Program-made: the position numbers and the translations under genes
Shown here: positions 39,085 to 50,880 of the stretch, piece after piece
Layout: the number at the start of each line of letters is the position of its first letter
Numbering within the stretch: the first letter of the stretch is position 1
The notes under the pieces: generated by a model
What the model was told of the DNA's origin: nothing
Database searches by the model: none
Seen by the model: the letters and a program-made list of their open reading frames with translations, nothing else
DNA from: Leptoclinus maculatus
Taxonomy: Eukaryota > Chordata > Actinopteri > Perciformes > Stichaeidae
Length of the DNA stretch: 64,000 nt
Reading direction: 5' to 3'
NCBI GenBank assembly: GCA_032191485.1
Contig: JAVDOI010000010.1
Coordinates: 21,968,661-22,032,660 of the forward strand

Positions 39085-39500
39085 CTGCATTCTCTCTAGT
39101 GTCCAGCAGGGGGCGACTCCTCTGGTTGTATAGAAGTCTATGAGAAAATGACTCTACTTCTCTCTTGATTTATTACCTCAGTAAACATTGTAAACATGAG
39201 TTTATGGTCTCAATCTCTAGTTTCAAGTCTTCTTCAATACAGCATGATGTTCATTTAGTACATTATGGTCCATTTAGAGTCCAACAGACCATAAAGCAGA
39301 GTATGCTTTAGGGCGGGGCTACTGTGATTGACAGGTCTCTACCAGAGACGTATACAGCGTCTCTACCAGGGCGTCACTCCTCAGCAGTCCAAACACGGTC
39401 ACTTCCTTCAAAACACAGAACTCAAGTCTTCAAAACCGCAGTCCACAAACCAATGGGTGATGTCACAACGACTACATCTACTTCTTATAAACAGTCTACG
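39085..39500 (+). repeat. Dispersed repeat family A, copy 2 (forward)
   Basis: Nearly identical to copy 1 over its left 250 bp, then similar but more diverged: GACGTATACAGCGTCTCTAC, CACGGTCACTTCCTTC, CAATGGGTGATGTCACAACG and CTTATAAACAGTCTACGGTC. The last two words suggest the true right end of the family. The copy is in the same orientation as copy 1 and carries a CTCF-like core at 39103-39115. Confidence 0.85.
39103..39115 (+). promoter_or_regulatory. CTCF-like motif in repeat copy 2
   Basis: CCAGCAGGGGGCG, in the context TGTCCAGCAGGGGGCGACT, is an excellent match to the CTCF core (CCAGCAGGGGGCGC is a common high-affinity form). Forward orientation. Binding is inferred only. Confidence 0.55.
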
Positions 39501-41114
39501 GTCTTTACACAACCTGAAGGCCACCGCAGTTCTCGGACACGCCTGTGAAAATGCGGTAACGTTAGCTGCAGAGTGCAAAGCGGTGGTGCTGCCATCTGAC
39601 TTCCTTTGCCCCTGAAGTAGTGTTAATATGCTGAGGTTGGCCTTTGAGCAAGGCGACCACGGTTTTGCATGAGGTAAGCTCACGTTACAGCAGTCCTCTA
39701 AAGGGAGTCAGCAGAGGGGTCTTCATTTGGTTGGAATCTTAAATGCAAATCCGACACACTTGAATAAAGTGTCTTCACTTCCTCCGGTTTATAAGACCTC
39801 TACTCAGGGTTAAGTCCAGTGGATCGAAGCTGGCAAATATGTGAGCCCGTCAAACTTAATGTACCTATAAAAGCGCTAAAGGTCTAAGTTGTCCCAAGAG
39901 AGTGAGGGAGAGGTCAATTAAACAAAGTCTGTGCAAAGAGGAAGTCTAATCAGACGACATCAGTGAAAACACATCTGTCACATCAAGTCATGGCTCAAAA
40001 TTGTAGCAACAGGCAGATATTGAACTTGTAGTACGATGATATCTAATAATGTTTCATTCGTACCTTACCTGTGAACTGCAAAACCTCAGTCTGACTAAAC
40101 CAGTATGGGATGTCTTCAGATTCAGTGAATAATTAAAAAATTCACTGACGGCTGAAGACTTCAAATTCAACTCAGATCAATTGATTTCAAACAATAAAAC
40201 CAAAACCCAGAGTTCCACATTGATGAGCTGCCTGATTGTGTAGCTATACATAGAGGTTTCTTCATCATATCACTATTTAATCCATGCTGTGTGGCCTTAA
40301 CTAATGAATGAAACCCTTTGGAACCCTTGTTACTGTCACTGCTAGTTTCAGACCAACGCAGTTTAAACATTTTCTCGATCCATATTTGTTGGCGTTTAGC
40401 CTTCCAAAAACATTTTCCCTGCAGAAAACCGCTCACTTCTCCAATTAGCCAAATCTGCCATTTAAATAGAAACGCTCCAGGTGCAGGCACACCTGCTTTT
40501 AACAGGAGATGAAGCTCTAATTGGTTTAATTGATGTTGTGCCTCAAACACATCTTCAATCGCTTGAGTGACTAAAAACAACCCCTCTGCCTCTCACGTCC
40601 TACTTTGCACCCAGAATACACACCGTTTAAGGAAAAGAGGAGTTGGGCACCGTTCACCGCAGATCAAACGGGGCCTTCTGTCTGTTGCTCTGCTGCCACC
40701 TCCAGCCCCACAGCACCACACATTCCATCAGGCAAGCCGAAGGTCGACTGATGAGCGAAAAGTAGGCTTAAGAAGAGGAAAACAAATCCAGTGTTTTCTC
40801 TCTATTTTGTCCGATCACGTCTGGAAACGGATCATTCCAACACTTTCACCTCTTTCCTTTAGAAACAAGTCATTCACCATTTAATCGTAGCTTTTGCTGT
40901 TTTTGTTGTTGTTGTGTGCGTTTGATGCATTTTAATGAGAAGCAGTCTTATCGTAGAATTGGCATTTACTTATAAATAGCATTCATTTCACAGTGGATTT
41001 ATACAAGCTGGCAATCAGCAACAATTCATTGGACCCAGCCTTCTCTTGCTTTCATTAACTAGGGATTAGGCAAGCACTGCCTGTACTGTGCTGGGTAGCA
41101 TTCTCGTCATTTAC

Positions 41115-41116
<2 letters not shown>

Positions 41117-41145
<29 letters not shown>
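41117..41145. repeat. (GT)n microsatellite
   Basis: About 14 perfect GT units. Confidence 0.9.
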
Positions 41146-41147
<2 letters not shown>

Positions 41148-41455
41148 TTGAAGACATTTTCTTTACTTACAGAGTGTAGCTGGTCTATGATTTAATGAGG
41201 GCGTCTGACAGAAATACCTTTCCCATAGAGAGACAGACAGCAAGAAGGAAAGAGTGAGGGAATCAAAAAAGACAGAGAGATATCAAGGATAGTTGGAGAA
41301 ATATCTGTAAAGTCAGCTGGGACATCTTAGTGGTGAATCCATCACCGTCCCCAGTGTCTTCATGAAATGTCTAAAAAGCAGCGGCTCTGCCAGCTTTGTA
41401 ATCTGCTTCCTGATTTGAGTCCATTTTTAATTTGCAGTCAAGGCACATCACCGAG

Positions 41456-41458
<3 letters not shown>

Positions 41459-41497
<39 letters not shown>

Positions 41498-41508
41498 GTG
41501 TGTGCGTG
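41459..41508. repeat. (GT)n microsatellite with GC interruptions
   Basis: About 32 bp of perfect GT, then GCGTGTGTGTGTGCGTGC. Somewhat degraded at the right. Confidence 0.9.
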
Positions 41509-43079
41509 CATGCGTGAGAGATGTCGCAAATGACGTGTCTGTATAGGATTCGTGTGTTTCAGCACACAGGGGGACCTTTGTAATATGATTGCTTCTTTTA
41601 GTTCTCGTGGCAATGATGCTCCGATATCAAAGGCAAACCCGCTCCACTAACACACAGTCACATGCTGTTCTCCTCTCATTACACCAGGATTAATAACGCA
41701 ACGCTGTGTCACTTTTAGATAAGACATTCTTCGTGTTACAAATGCAATGTTCAATCCACAACTAAAGATAACGCCACAATTCAAAATGGCTCCTGTGCAT
41801 TCCCTCGCATGTACAGGGATAAAGTAGTTCCTCTGTTCACACCCTTTGTTCCACAACCAGTATGCCAAATAATTGGGAAGTGGATTTCACAAGGCAAGCT
41901 GGTAAACACTGTGACATCAGTTTAGTGTCATTTTCACTTCAAACAAAAGAGATATGCCATTTGAAAACAAAGTAGATTGAACGACGCTTACAGTACGTGT
42001 CCTCTCAAAGACACAATATTTCATTTGTATCATTTCCTTCTTTTAAATGTCCATGATTTCCAATAAATATAGAACAAAAACTAAAATAAAGCTTGACAAA
42101 TAACCCAGTGCTACAGACATAAATACAGCGCATAAAGCATGTGAACCCGTTACAATACATTATACACATAAATGTCGACAGGGAGGCACATCAGAGAACA
42201 AACACTTTGATATTAACATTCCCCAGATAGATAAACATCGAGCCGGATAGAAATTCATCTGATTATTTATTATTGAACATGATCTGGCGGCAAACTCTGG
42301 GAATGTTTACACGGCGGGGATTGCAATGACTCGTCACTCCAACAAGCCGCGCGGCATGATTTATGTATTTCAAATTGCCATATAATGGAAAAACACATTT
42401 CCTGCATGGTGTCCGGGCTTCGGGCCCATTTTGAATTGATCGAGGTAAATGTTGAAAGAGGCTGTTGTCTGCGGTCTCCAGTGATTCTCTGGAACGCGTG
42501 AGAGAATTAGCATGTAGCATGAAGCTGAGGTTAGTAGCTTTTAGTATTCGCTGTTCTTTTTCCCTCTCAGAACGCAAGCGTGAACGAGGAACATGACCCT
42601 GCTGCTCAACACATCCCTCACTTGATGCTTTAAACCCTGCAGTGATTAGACAGAAGACCTCACTTCTACTGAAATGCGGAATTAATGAGACCGTGTTCCA
42701 CATTCTGCATGTAGATTGGAGGCATTGCTTGGCAGGAAAGGATGCCGGGAGAAGCCTGCTCCTGGCTGGTCCGAGTCCTGTGGACTGAGTGTGTGTAAAC
42801 ACGACGGTCAAAATGTGTTTGATCAAGGTGGTTTACCAGTGGGCCTGTTTACTGATAAACCAACTCATTCTCATTCCCACCTCGTCAGGCCCTATGCTGC
42901 ACACTACCAGTCTCTAGGTACCCCTCTGGAGGCCGTTTAGGACCAGTCAGGAAGGTCAGTTTCCGCTCATTAAATGCATTGTGTCTTTTCAAAATAAACT
43001 TCCCTGGTCACAGGAAACAGACTTTCTGCTTGTTACATGCATACAGCACATTTTCAAAACAAACTTCAAACGTAGGTTT

Positions 43080-43670
43080 ACTTAGTTTTTATGTTTACTT
43101 GGTTAGGCTTAGGCAACAAAAGTACTTTGTTAGGTTTAGACAACAAAAGTACTTTGTTAGGTTTAGACAACAAAAGTACTTTGTTAGGTTTAGACAACAA
43201 AAGTACTTTGTTAGGTTTAGACAACAAAAGTACTTTGTTAGGTTTAGACAACAAAAGTACTTTGTTAGGTTTAGACAACAAAAGTACTTTGTTAGGTTTA
43301 GACAACAAAAGTACTTTGTTAGGTTTAGACAACAAAAGTACTTTGTTAGGTTTAGACAACAAAAGTACTTTGTTAGGGTTAGGCTAAAAAAGTACTTATT
43401 TAGGTTAAGGCAACAAAGGTACTTGGATTGATTAAGGCAACAAAATGTATTTGTTAGGTCTAGGCAAAAACGTATTGGTTATGTTTAGGCAACAAAAGTA
43501 CTTATTTAGATTAAAGCAACAAAAGTACGTGATTAGATTAAAGCAACAAAAGTACTTGGCAAAGTTCAGTTGACACATTTACTGAATTCAGTTCAGACAC
43601 CAAAGGTACTTGGTTACATTAAGGTAACACAAGTTCTTGGTTAGGTATTTGGTTAGGTTTAGGAATACAT
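43080..43670. repeat. Minisatellite, 27-bp unit, nine perfect units in a decayed array
   Basis: Units begin TTAGGTTTAGACAACAAAAG and end TACTTTG. About nine consecutive units (about 43129-43373) are identical, flanked on both sides by diverged units (TTAGGCTTAGGCAACAAAAG, TTAGATTAAAGCAACAAAAG, TTACATTAAGGTAACACAAG) to about 43670. Because 27 is a multiple of 3 and the unit has few stops, the array gives periodic 9-residue peptides in several frames (FRQQKYFVR and LGLDNKSTL on +, LLSKPNKVL on -). These are not genes. The perfect centre with decayed edges indicates recent local amplification. Sequence to about 43790 (GTTACAAAAGTAAGTAAGTC) may belong to the same repeat. Confidence 0.95.
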
Positions 43671-44974
43671 TGTGATTTACAAAAAAACATGCCTCCACCT
43701 ATTACATAGCTTACTTATTTGGCGTTAGTTAAGTACGTAATTTACGTTACAAAAGTAAGTAAGTCAACGTTGACTAGGTTTCAGACGGCACATTAACAAC
43801 AAACGTTCTCGCTCTTCATACCACGTCAGGTACTCTGTGAAATCATGACGTGGGTGGGTTTACAGTGCTGTTAGTTCACAGACGCTAAAGGGATGTGTCG
43901 TATCAGACGCTGTATTTGACGAGTTGGGAGTGAGAACAGGTTGCGAAAGCAAGAAAAAAAACCTGTTCTGGAAGCATCTAGTGAAAATACTGAGGCCTGA
44001 TACAATTAGAGATGTTTCCTTGTGAGGTTTTGCACAGGCAGACATTTTCTTTGGGCTGATTCATCAACTGTCACATTTTAAATGTATCACAGGCTTTTCA
44101 ATCCATTTTGCATGAAATAATTAGATTTTTGCAGCCCTTTTTCATAATCAGCATACTTGTTGTGTGTCATAGTTGAACATATTGCCAAGTCAGGGCCCAG
44201 CTTACTGCCATCCAGCACATCTAGTCTGGCCCTGTGCTTAAGCTCCGATCTGTCACTTTATTTCAATTCATTTTGAAAGTGTGAAGAGTTCATTCTGGAT
44301 GCTTTTAAGAGTCAGAGGCAGCGCTGGTGTCGGACCGCGGGTCAGATGAAAGCACTGGTCAAGTTTGTCAGTTCGAATATGTGAAAACGATGTCAAGATA
44401 TCGAGCGAAGGCATTGATTGTGCATTTCAGACAGTTTCTGTGCCTACGGACACACCTGATATGAATGAGCGCATCTTTCTTTGAAGAAAGGCTCGCACCA
44501 ATAGCCGGGGTAACAAGCAGATGTAAAAAGAAGAGCGGTTTAGTGCAAATGCGCTGTATTTGCAGAGATTTATGGGATTTCTGAGGGGCATTTATGTGTG
44601 GAAAATCTGAGCCGAGCTAAAAAAACAAAGTGTAGATATGTGTAGGGTTAGTAAAGGAAAGCTGTGGCACATTTAATGAGCTTGTGTTCAGTTGAGACTC
44701 TACTAGCGCAGAGGAGGCGTGCCGGATGAGGTGAGAACAGAAGGTGATCAGAGTTCTGGCTGTGTGGCCATTAAACCTGGACATGAACGTGATGTTCACT
44801 GAGCTCCTAATGAGCAAACCTTTGATTTGCATTGTCTAGTGGCGTTCAATCACTGCTTTCCTAAGTAACTATTGTCACAGTCATTCTTTAATGAGTATTC
44901 TTATTAGCCATGCTACAGACTATGGAAGCTGTGTTTAACCAACATCAGGTCAACATCTCCATTTGTCTGATAAC
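43671..44974. other. Intronic sequence, no gene seen
   Basis: No exon, RNA gene or named element is recognised. The first 150 bp may be an extension of the repeat carrying the 27-bp array. Confidence 0.5.
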
Positions 44975-45265
44975 TTGGTTTATGACTAATGGCATTCCAT
45001 CAACCTCAACTGTACTTTGTGTACAATGCATGTGTACAGGTACAAAAAGCAGGACTGGACAGCGCCGCACCGACACAAAAGGTGGTGCTGGGAGCGCGAA
45101 AAATGGATGGAACACGACCTAATTTAAAGAACTTCTAATGCTAGAAGACAATCGGTGGTCATGTAAATTGTTAAGGGACATCTTTAGAGCAAACATGCTA
45201 AACTAATGAGGCAATAATACAAAATATAACCTGCTAAAGTAAAGCATGTTAATGTTGTAAGCATG
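44975..45265. repeat. Candidate diverged copy of the 17408-17620 repeat type
   Basis: GACTAATGGCATTCCATCAA and CAACTGTACTTTGTGTACAA are followed, after about 150 bp of other sequence, by CAAACATGCTAAACTAATGA and CATGTTAATGTTGTAAGCAT. The words fit a common teleost non-coding repeat, interrupted or strongly diverged in the middle. Confidence 0.35.
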
Positions 45266-46432
45266 ACAATCAACTGCTATTGACTATCATTCTTTACCAT
45301 CTACTCCACCAAGAATCCACAGCAGACTTTTCTTCACCAAGCAGACGGTTACAGCCTCGGAGCCGCCGGCATAGACGTGAACTCTTCGATTTCTGATTCC
45401 AGGCTAATTGTTTTCACGGAGCTGCTTTGTGTCGGAACATGCCTGACGGACATTCCCAGTCACAGTTTGTGCAGTTACACGTCGCCATGGTGAGCCAGAT
45501 GTTAATTGCAGGTGCGGGGATGAAATGAAATGCTGGATTACATAAACCTTTAGCCCTGAGTCTCTGTAACTCTCTGTGTGTACGCCGATCCACGAATGTT
45601 CATCATGAATGGAAGACGTGTACGGAATCCATACATCACCCTCTGAACACCAAGCAGGTTCGGGTGTGAGACAATACAAAACTCTATGCTGAGAAGCAAC
45701 AAGACCAGCAGTCCCCCCACCAGAGGCCTCTATAAGCCCTTCCTTCCAAGGCCAGGTGCACCTAGCTGAGCAATGCAGCTCACCTAGGCGGAGCTCCTGG
45801 AGAGGGAAAAGGTACAACAGTGCAGGGAACACATACAGTTGTAACACTACTTCTTCATAACATGGCGCCTTGAACTCTGACCCTCTTGCTCATATACCCG
45901 CTGCGCTGAGGATTGTGGGTCAGAACAGTCAGAGGAGCATGCTGGATTGCATACTGCAAAATGGGACCGGATGCAGCAGGACATCCTGCTATGTTTGACA
46001 CACTAAATCTGTTTCTGGCATTAATAGTGTGGTAGTGTGATTATTGGAACTCACAGGAAGTTTCACAGAGCTTCTTTCACGTAATTGTTGGACTCTGGCA
46101 TTTGTGGCTTCCCAGAAAACCGGCTTTTCAAACCTGCCAGCGGGTTTGAAAAGGTCCAAAACTCGCGTTGAACTGTTTCAAACTCCAGCTTTGTTCGAGC
46201 AGGCCTGCTAATTAAACTGAGAACAAAACCCTTTTTTTGCTCACGTGTTAAGTAAGTTCAGGATTGCAGATTGGCTCTTTAAGTATTCTAATTACCGCTC
46301 ATATGGCAAAGGCTTCACGCTCCAGCGGCGTTTTTTTTGTTGCTGAAGATCGAGATGGTCACGGATGAAAAACTGCTGAAGTTACAGTATAATGGATGAG
46401 TCACATGGAAATACGATGAGATAGATTATGAT

Positions 46433-46433
<1 letters not shown>
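45266..46433. other. Intronic sequence, no gene seen
   Basis: No supported exon. The 147-codon - strand frame at 45404-45847 has no recognised domain. Nothing else stands out. Confidence 0.5.

Positions 46434-46468
<35 letters not shown>
46434..46468. repeat. (GT)n microsatellite
   Basis: About 17 perfect GT units. Confidence 0.9.
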
Positions 46469-46469
<1 letters not shown>

Positions 46470-46789
46470 TTGCTGTAGGCCCCTCCTACCTCCCCCGTTG
46501 CTCTTCACTCATTGGTCTCTCTTTGAAAGAAGAGGAGAGATGGTGTCGTCCTTTATTTAAGAACTTGATTTAAAGGGGAACATCATGGGCTGGGAGAGTT
46601 GAATCAATATTTGTGAACATGAGCTGCTCTTTGTCAAAGCCAGAAAGCAGAGAGGGAAGTCTGAAACGTGTGATGTGATCAGGTATGAAGTGTGGGGGTG
46701 CTCCATAGCTCCACAGACAGGATGTCTGCTGGCTCTTTACAAAACCTCGTTAACAAAGAGCAAACAGCGTTCATAGTTATTTCACTTCA

Positions 46790-47230
46790 AACAAACTATG
46801 AAATCATAATCGGTCATGTTTACTATTTATTAGTTATGTTCTAGTTTATTATTAATTATGTTACCATACGTGTGTTTAATATGAGTTATATTAAAATGTA
46901 ACACATGAATATAAGTTATATTGTATAGCTGATAAGAGACAGTAACATCTACTGATTACATTTTATTTATTAGTTTATTGTTAACATTAGAACATTTTAT
47001 TAACAATATTAAGTGTTTGCTAATGATTACCAAATTAATTAAAAAACGTTAAGAAATCATGTATAAAATGTTGCATTACACAGCACGATGGACCAGAAAA
47101 CGCATTTTCTACATACCTTTACATTTACATAATTCTACATAAGTTTACAAATCATTTTGTAATTATTAACAAATACTTAGTAACAACAATAGTTGCGACA
47201 ATAAACTGTTAAAATATTATACATTATGGC
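46790..47230. repeat. AT-rich block, candidate small non-autonomous element
   Basis: About 440 bp of very AT-rich sequence with recurring TTATTAGTTA, TTATTAACA, TTTATTATTAATTATG and ACATTTACATAA words. This resembles AT-rich MITE-like repeats of fish, but I found no clear terminal inverted repeats or target duplication. Confidence 0.3.
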
Positions 47231-48297
47231 AGTGTTATGAATGACTCTGACATAAAAAGAAATTGCATTCCAGCGCTCTAGTTTTTGGATGTGGGAGAGA
47301 TTTGTTCATGTTTATGAAGACCATATTATTAGCATGTATGAATTTTGACGATTGGGCGTACGTTCTCCTTCAAACAATAATTGTTCTGTTTTTTTTTTTG
47401 TCTGTGCTGCAAGTCGATAGTTTCCTGTTTCCACAAAATCGGGGAAAAAAATCTCTCTCCTCCTGCATTATTAAATAAAATGGAAGAATTAGCTTTCTCC
47501 TCTGGGGACTGTGTACCGTGCACACACACACACACACAGTTTTATCCCGTCCCATGCTGCATTGTAAGATAAGACCTGGATGAGTGTGTGTGTGCCAGGT
47601 GTGTGCTTATGTAGCAGATGGAACCGAGGAGGTAACGCTTCACTTTGAAAACACATATTCAACAAATATATTCAAATGTATTCAACGATAAAGCATGATG
47701 TTTTGTGTGTAGGGAAGCAAAAATATATGTATATCTAAAGATAGAGAACATATGGCTGCATGTATCACCTGCCTTAGCATTTCCACCATCATCCCTGTGG
47801 GGGATGGACGTATATGTATATACTAACAATATGTCAGTCAAATCCAATCTGGATTTTCCCCAACAGAATTACATTTTTAGTTTTAAGGTAACACAGCTGA
47901 GCATGTTCATTTGAGCTGGTTTTAAAAAGGGAAACAGGGAGACAGTTGCCAGTTAGTCATAATTCAGGTTTAATAGAGGAGACAGATTGATGATTTAGGA
48001 AAATGTCATTTTTATGATTATTTAGATTTTTTTTTTTTAAATCATCACAGATGTGAGTTTGTCCCATGAATCTCTTTTCATGTTCCCCAGTCGCAGATAA
48101 AACAGTTTCATTAGTTATTACCCCAAAATACATGAGTTGTTATGTCAAATGAGTGACGTATTATGAAATGAAATATATGTCACTGGTATTGACAGTGAGG
48201 ACGCCTTTCTGTGCTTCCTGGTTTTGGATGTTGCCCATGTGTAGACCACTACTAACAGTCCGCTTATGCTACTTGCAAGATCGAGATGACGATCTAG
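47231..48297. other. Intronic sequence, no gene seen
   Basis: No exon or RNA gene is supported. A short CA tract is at about 47519-47538 and a T run at about 48029-48038. Confidence 0.5.
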
Positions 48298-48420
48298 GGG
48301 TGGCAGTAGTTCAGTCAGTGGGGACTTGGCCTGCGAGCCGGTCCAACAGACTGGCAGCAATCCACACTCCAGGCTTGGTCTCCAGACTAGTTCACGGTTG
48401 TAAAGGCAACCTTTCCAAAT
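48298..48420 (+). mobile_element. Probable tRNA-derived SINE head relic
   Basis: GGGGTGGCAGTAGTTCAGTC followed by AGTGGGGACTTGGCCTGCGA resembles the tRNA-related head of common percomorph SINEs (GGCAGTAGCTCAGT...GGGACTTGGGTTGG), including an A-box-like TAGTTCAGTCAGTGG. The expected B-box (GGTTCAAGTCC-like) is not intact in the following sequence, so the copy is decayed and unlikely to be transcribed by Pol III. Confidence 0.45.
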
Positions 48421-48458
48421 GAGTTTACTTCCTGTTTCAGTGCATGTTAATGACATCA

Positions 48459-49453
48459 GCTGACAGTAGTACTGGGCGGTATGACCAAAAATGTGTATCA
48501 CGGTATTTTGTAAGATTCTGGCGGTTTCACGGTATATCACGGTATTTTTTTTTTTCGCGTTAACGCATTAATTAATTAACGCCGAAAACTAACACAAGAA
48601 CCGGCCAGCGAGCGGTGAACAGCTGTTTGTGTGTCTTCCGTCACTTCCTGTTTCCTTCACTTCCTGTTTCCTTGACCTACATTCCCCTGGGTCCTAAATC
48701 CCTCATGTACAGCTTCTTATCATCCTCTATGAAATACGACGTTTGCAAACAGTGGTTGCGCAACTTGTCATCACTGATGAAGTGCACCGTAAGACGTACC
48801 TTGGATCCAGTGTTTTAATCATTGCTCTGAACCCGTCTTAATCGACTTGTCTGTAGCGGGACCATGTCCTTGCAGAGCTGGATCGTTATTGCGTCCGTAA
48901 TGTCACGCCACCGCTTGCTTTTTTTGTCATAAGCAGTGCCTCGAGCAAGTGCCTCTTGAAGCGATGTCTGACCCTTTGGCTTCACTGTTTCACTCGCACT
49001 GACATTACTGGTTGACGGCCGTAGTCGCATACACTCTTCGTATTCCAACACATGTTTTCGGCTGATGTGATGGAGTAAATTGCTAGTGTTGCCACCAGAG
49101 GCAATAACAGCGGCTCGACAAACTTTACAATATGTCGTCTTTTGATCTACGTCGGATTTTTTAAAACCAAAAAAACTCCAAACAGCAGACACAGCTCCTC
49201 TCTTGGGCACAAATTGTATTGGAGCGTTAGTTGTGGGTTATTAATTGTTGTTATAACCATGACTATGGGTCCCTCTCAATACACTTAAGACAACTAGCTC
49301 CGACCGTAGCGCCCTCAGCGGCGAACAATATATTTAGCTGCCTGTTGAAGAGCGACAGCAGTTGTTTCGGCTATGCGCCGGTATGACGGTATATGAAAAA
49401 TGTATATCATACGGGAAATTAAAACCGGTATACCGCCCAGCACTAGCTGACAG
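48459..49453 (-). mobile_element. Complete hAT transposon insertion with TIRs and 8-bp target duplication
   Basis: The element proper is 48467-49445 (979 bp). Left end TAGTACTGGGCGGTAT and right end (reverse complement) TAGTGCTGGGCGGTAT match at 15 of 16 positions, with further subterminal CGGTAT repeats. The flanks are the perfect 8-bp direct repeat GCTGACAG (48459-48466 and 49446-49453). An 8-bp target duplication plus short terminal inverted repeats is the signature of the hAT superfamily. Inside, on the - strand, is the start of a BED-finger transposase that is frameshifted, and most of the catalytic domain is missing. It is therefore an internally deleted, non-autonomous copy. It inserted as a unit and both ends are intact, so it could have been mobilised in trans. 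Confidence 0.9.
48790..49210 (-). pseudogene. Truncated, frameshifted hAT (ZBED-like) transposase
   Basis: The - strand frame from ATG at 49210 to a stop at 48815 encodes 131 residues. A BED-type zinc finger is visible: Trp11/Phe13-14, then C28-x2-C31 and H48-x4-H53 within TTYCKVCRAAVIASGG and NTSNLLHHISRKH. After a Ser/Thr-rich linker comes RWRDITDAITIQLCKDMVPL, matching the hAT block before the (E)xxGFR motif. The frame is then broken near 48835; in another frame the family block GFRAMIKTLDPRYVL continues (about 48790-48834). The RNase H-like catalytic domain and the C-terminal dimerisation region are absent within the 979-bp element. The function in the intact family is DNA binding and transposition; this copy cannot make an active enzyme. 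Confidence 0.85.
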
Positions 49454-49619
49454 TTTGCCAATTTTCAACCACTTCAATGACTCTGACTCTTTTACAGTTT
49501 GAAAACAATGATGACGTGTAGGTGTGCTCAAAACAGCCTTCAATTGACTTTAGATACGCACTTATTCAGTGTGGCTTTGTAGCACAAAGGCAGTAAAACT
49601 GCCTGTACCAAAGCACACT

Positions 49620-50880
49620 GTATATAATCCATCGGGCTTAATAATGATTATTATCCAAAAAGTTTGCCGCGCTTCTCCTCACACAGCGTTGCCAACAGCG
49701 GCGCGAAAAATACATCCAAACGTGCGGCCTGGTCGGGAATAGTGTGCTAAGTATTTTTCTGAGAGATTCGCCCAGCGGTTTTCCTGAAAATCCCAAAAAA
49801 CTGAGCAAAATTTCTCCATTCACTTGAATGTGGTTTCGGTGTGAAGAGAGCAAAAAAACTCTTAACTTTGGGTCCATATTGAGTAGCCATACTTTAACGT
49901 AGAAAAATGTTTCAAAGTTTAAAATGTAGACAAAACGCTGGACATTATTGAGCCAAATGGACATTTTGATAGCTAGCACAGTTTTCATGAAGTCACCGAT
50001 TAAGTTTCAGGAAAATTTGGGTCTGTTTCTGACTTTATAATGGGTGTGTATTGCGCAGTTTAGAGTGCGTGATGTCACCGCTAGAGTGAAGAGGAGCTTG
50101 AGATTCTTGTGAAAAAAATATTTGTCTTTTGCCACTGACTCCACAATTTTCACTCTTCATGCATAATTTTGGGATGGAAAAGTAGCTAATCTTGTCCTTG
50201 TTGTAGACAAATGAGACTTTGTAGACTTACACATTTGGCTCAGGGAGCCTTAGAGCGACATGAACTCCAACCAACTGCTCCATTAGACTCCATGTTAAAT
50301 CTGACCACTCATTTCTCAAAGAAAGCAGACGGTACCAGTTTTGTATATTGCTCTAGAGCTCACATTTTTAACACCACAAACATAAAAACCACATCAGCGC
50401 GTTCGGCAGAGTCTTATCTTTCTCACGGTATCCATATTTTGGCACTCAAACTTTGTTAAAAGGAGGAAGATTTTGGTGCCGGTAACAGTTTTAATTCAAT
50501 GTTTAAAAGCCGCCTCACTCATCTGGGCGGCTGGGGCAAAACGCCCACTTCTGTTGGCAACATTTACAGGAATACTTTTGATGACGTCGGCTGGAAAAAG
50601 GGTCTATATACAAATAAACAACGTTCGACCTCCCACCACACTAACGGCACCCAGAGCTAACCAGCAAATAGGAGGGAAGCCAAACCCTCCACATTGTAAT
50701 TATACGCAGCTAAAAATCTGCAACAGATTTATTGTTAATGCCAGTTACACCTCTTTGAAAAGGTCGATAGTCCTTATTTTAGTTCCAATACTCTCATATT
50801 CATCATTCCAAGTAATCACAGGCAGTAATTATACGTTATCTCAATTAGGACGATTTGGGGGTGTATCTGTTTGAACCAGC
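49620..50880. repeat. Candidate unclassified dispersed element
   Basis: About 1.2 kb of sequence with a style unlike its surroundings: stretches such as CCAAACGTGCGGCCTGGTCG, CATTCACTTGAATGTGG, ACTTTGGGTCCATATTGAG, CTCACGGTATCCATATTTTG and AACTTTGTTAAAAGGAGGAA. I have an impression of similar text recurring in teleost introns but cannot name a family, and I found no second copy in this window. Open frames here (49638-49988 -, 50473-50874 +) have no recognised domain. Confidence 0.3.

Larger units (their letters stand above)
39501..43079. other. Intronic sequence, no gene seen
   Basis: No exon is supported. GT tracts lie at 41117-41145 and 41459-41508. Two E-boxes in inverted arrangement (CAGGTG at 40478-40483 and CACCTG at 40490-40495) lie close to CTAATTGGTTTAATTGATG at about 40517. 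The longest non-repeat frame in the window, 187 codons on the - strand at 42263-42826, has no recognised domain or splice context. Confidence 0.5.

Noticed and set aside
43105..43373. TTAGG-like words suggesting an interstitial telomere
   Set aside because: The unit is 27 bp and TTAGGTTTAG occurs once per unit; there is no run of TTAGGG.
43078..43431. Periodic peptides FRQQKYFVR, LGLDNKSTL and LLSKPNKVL as a repeat protein
   Set aside because: The frames coincide with the 27-bp minisatellite on both strands, with no splice sites or conserved flanks.
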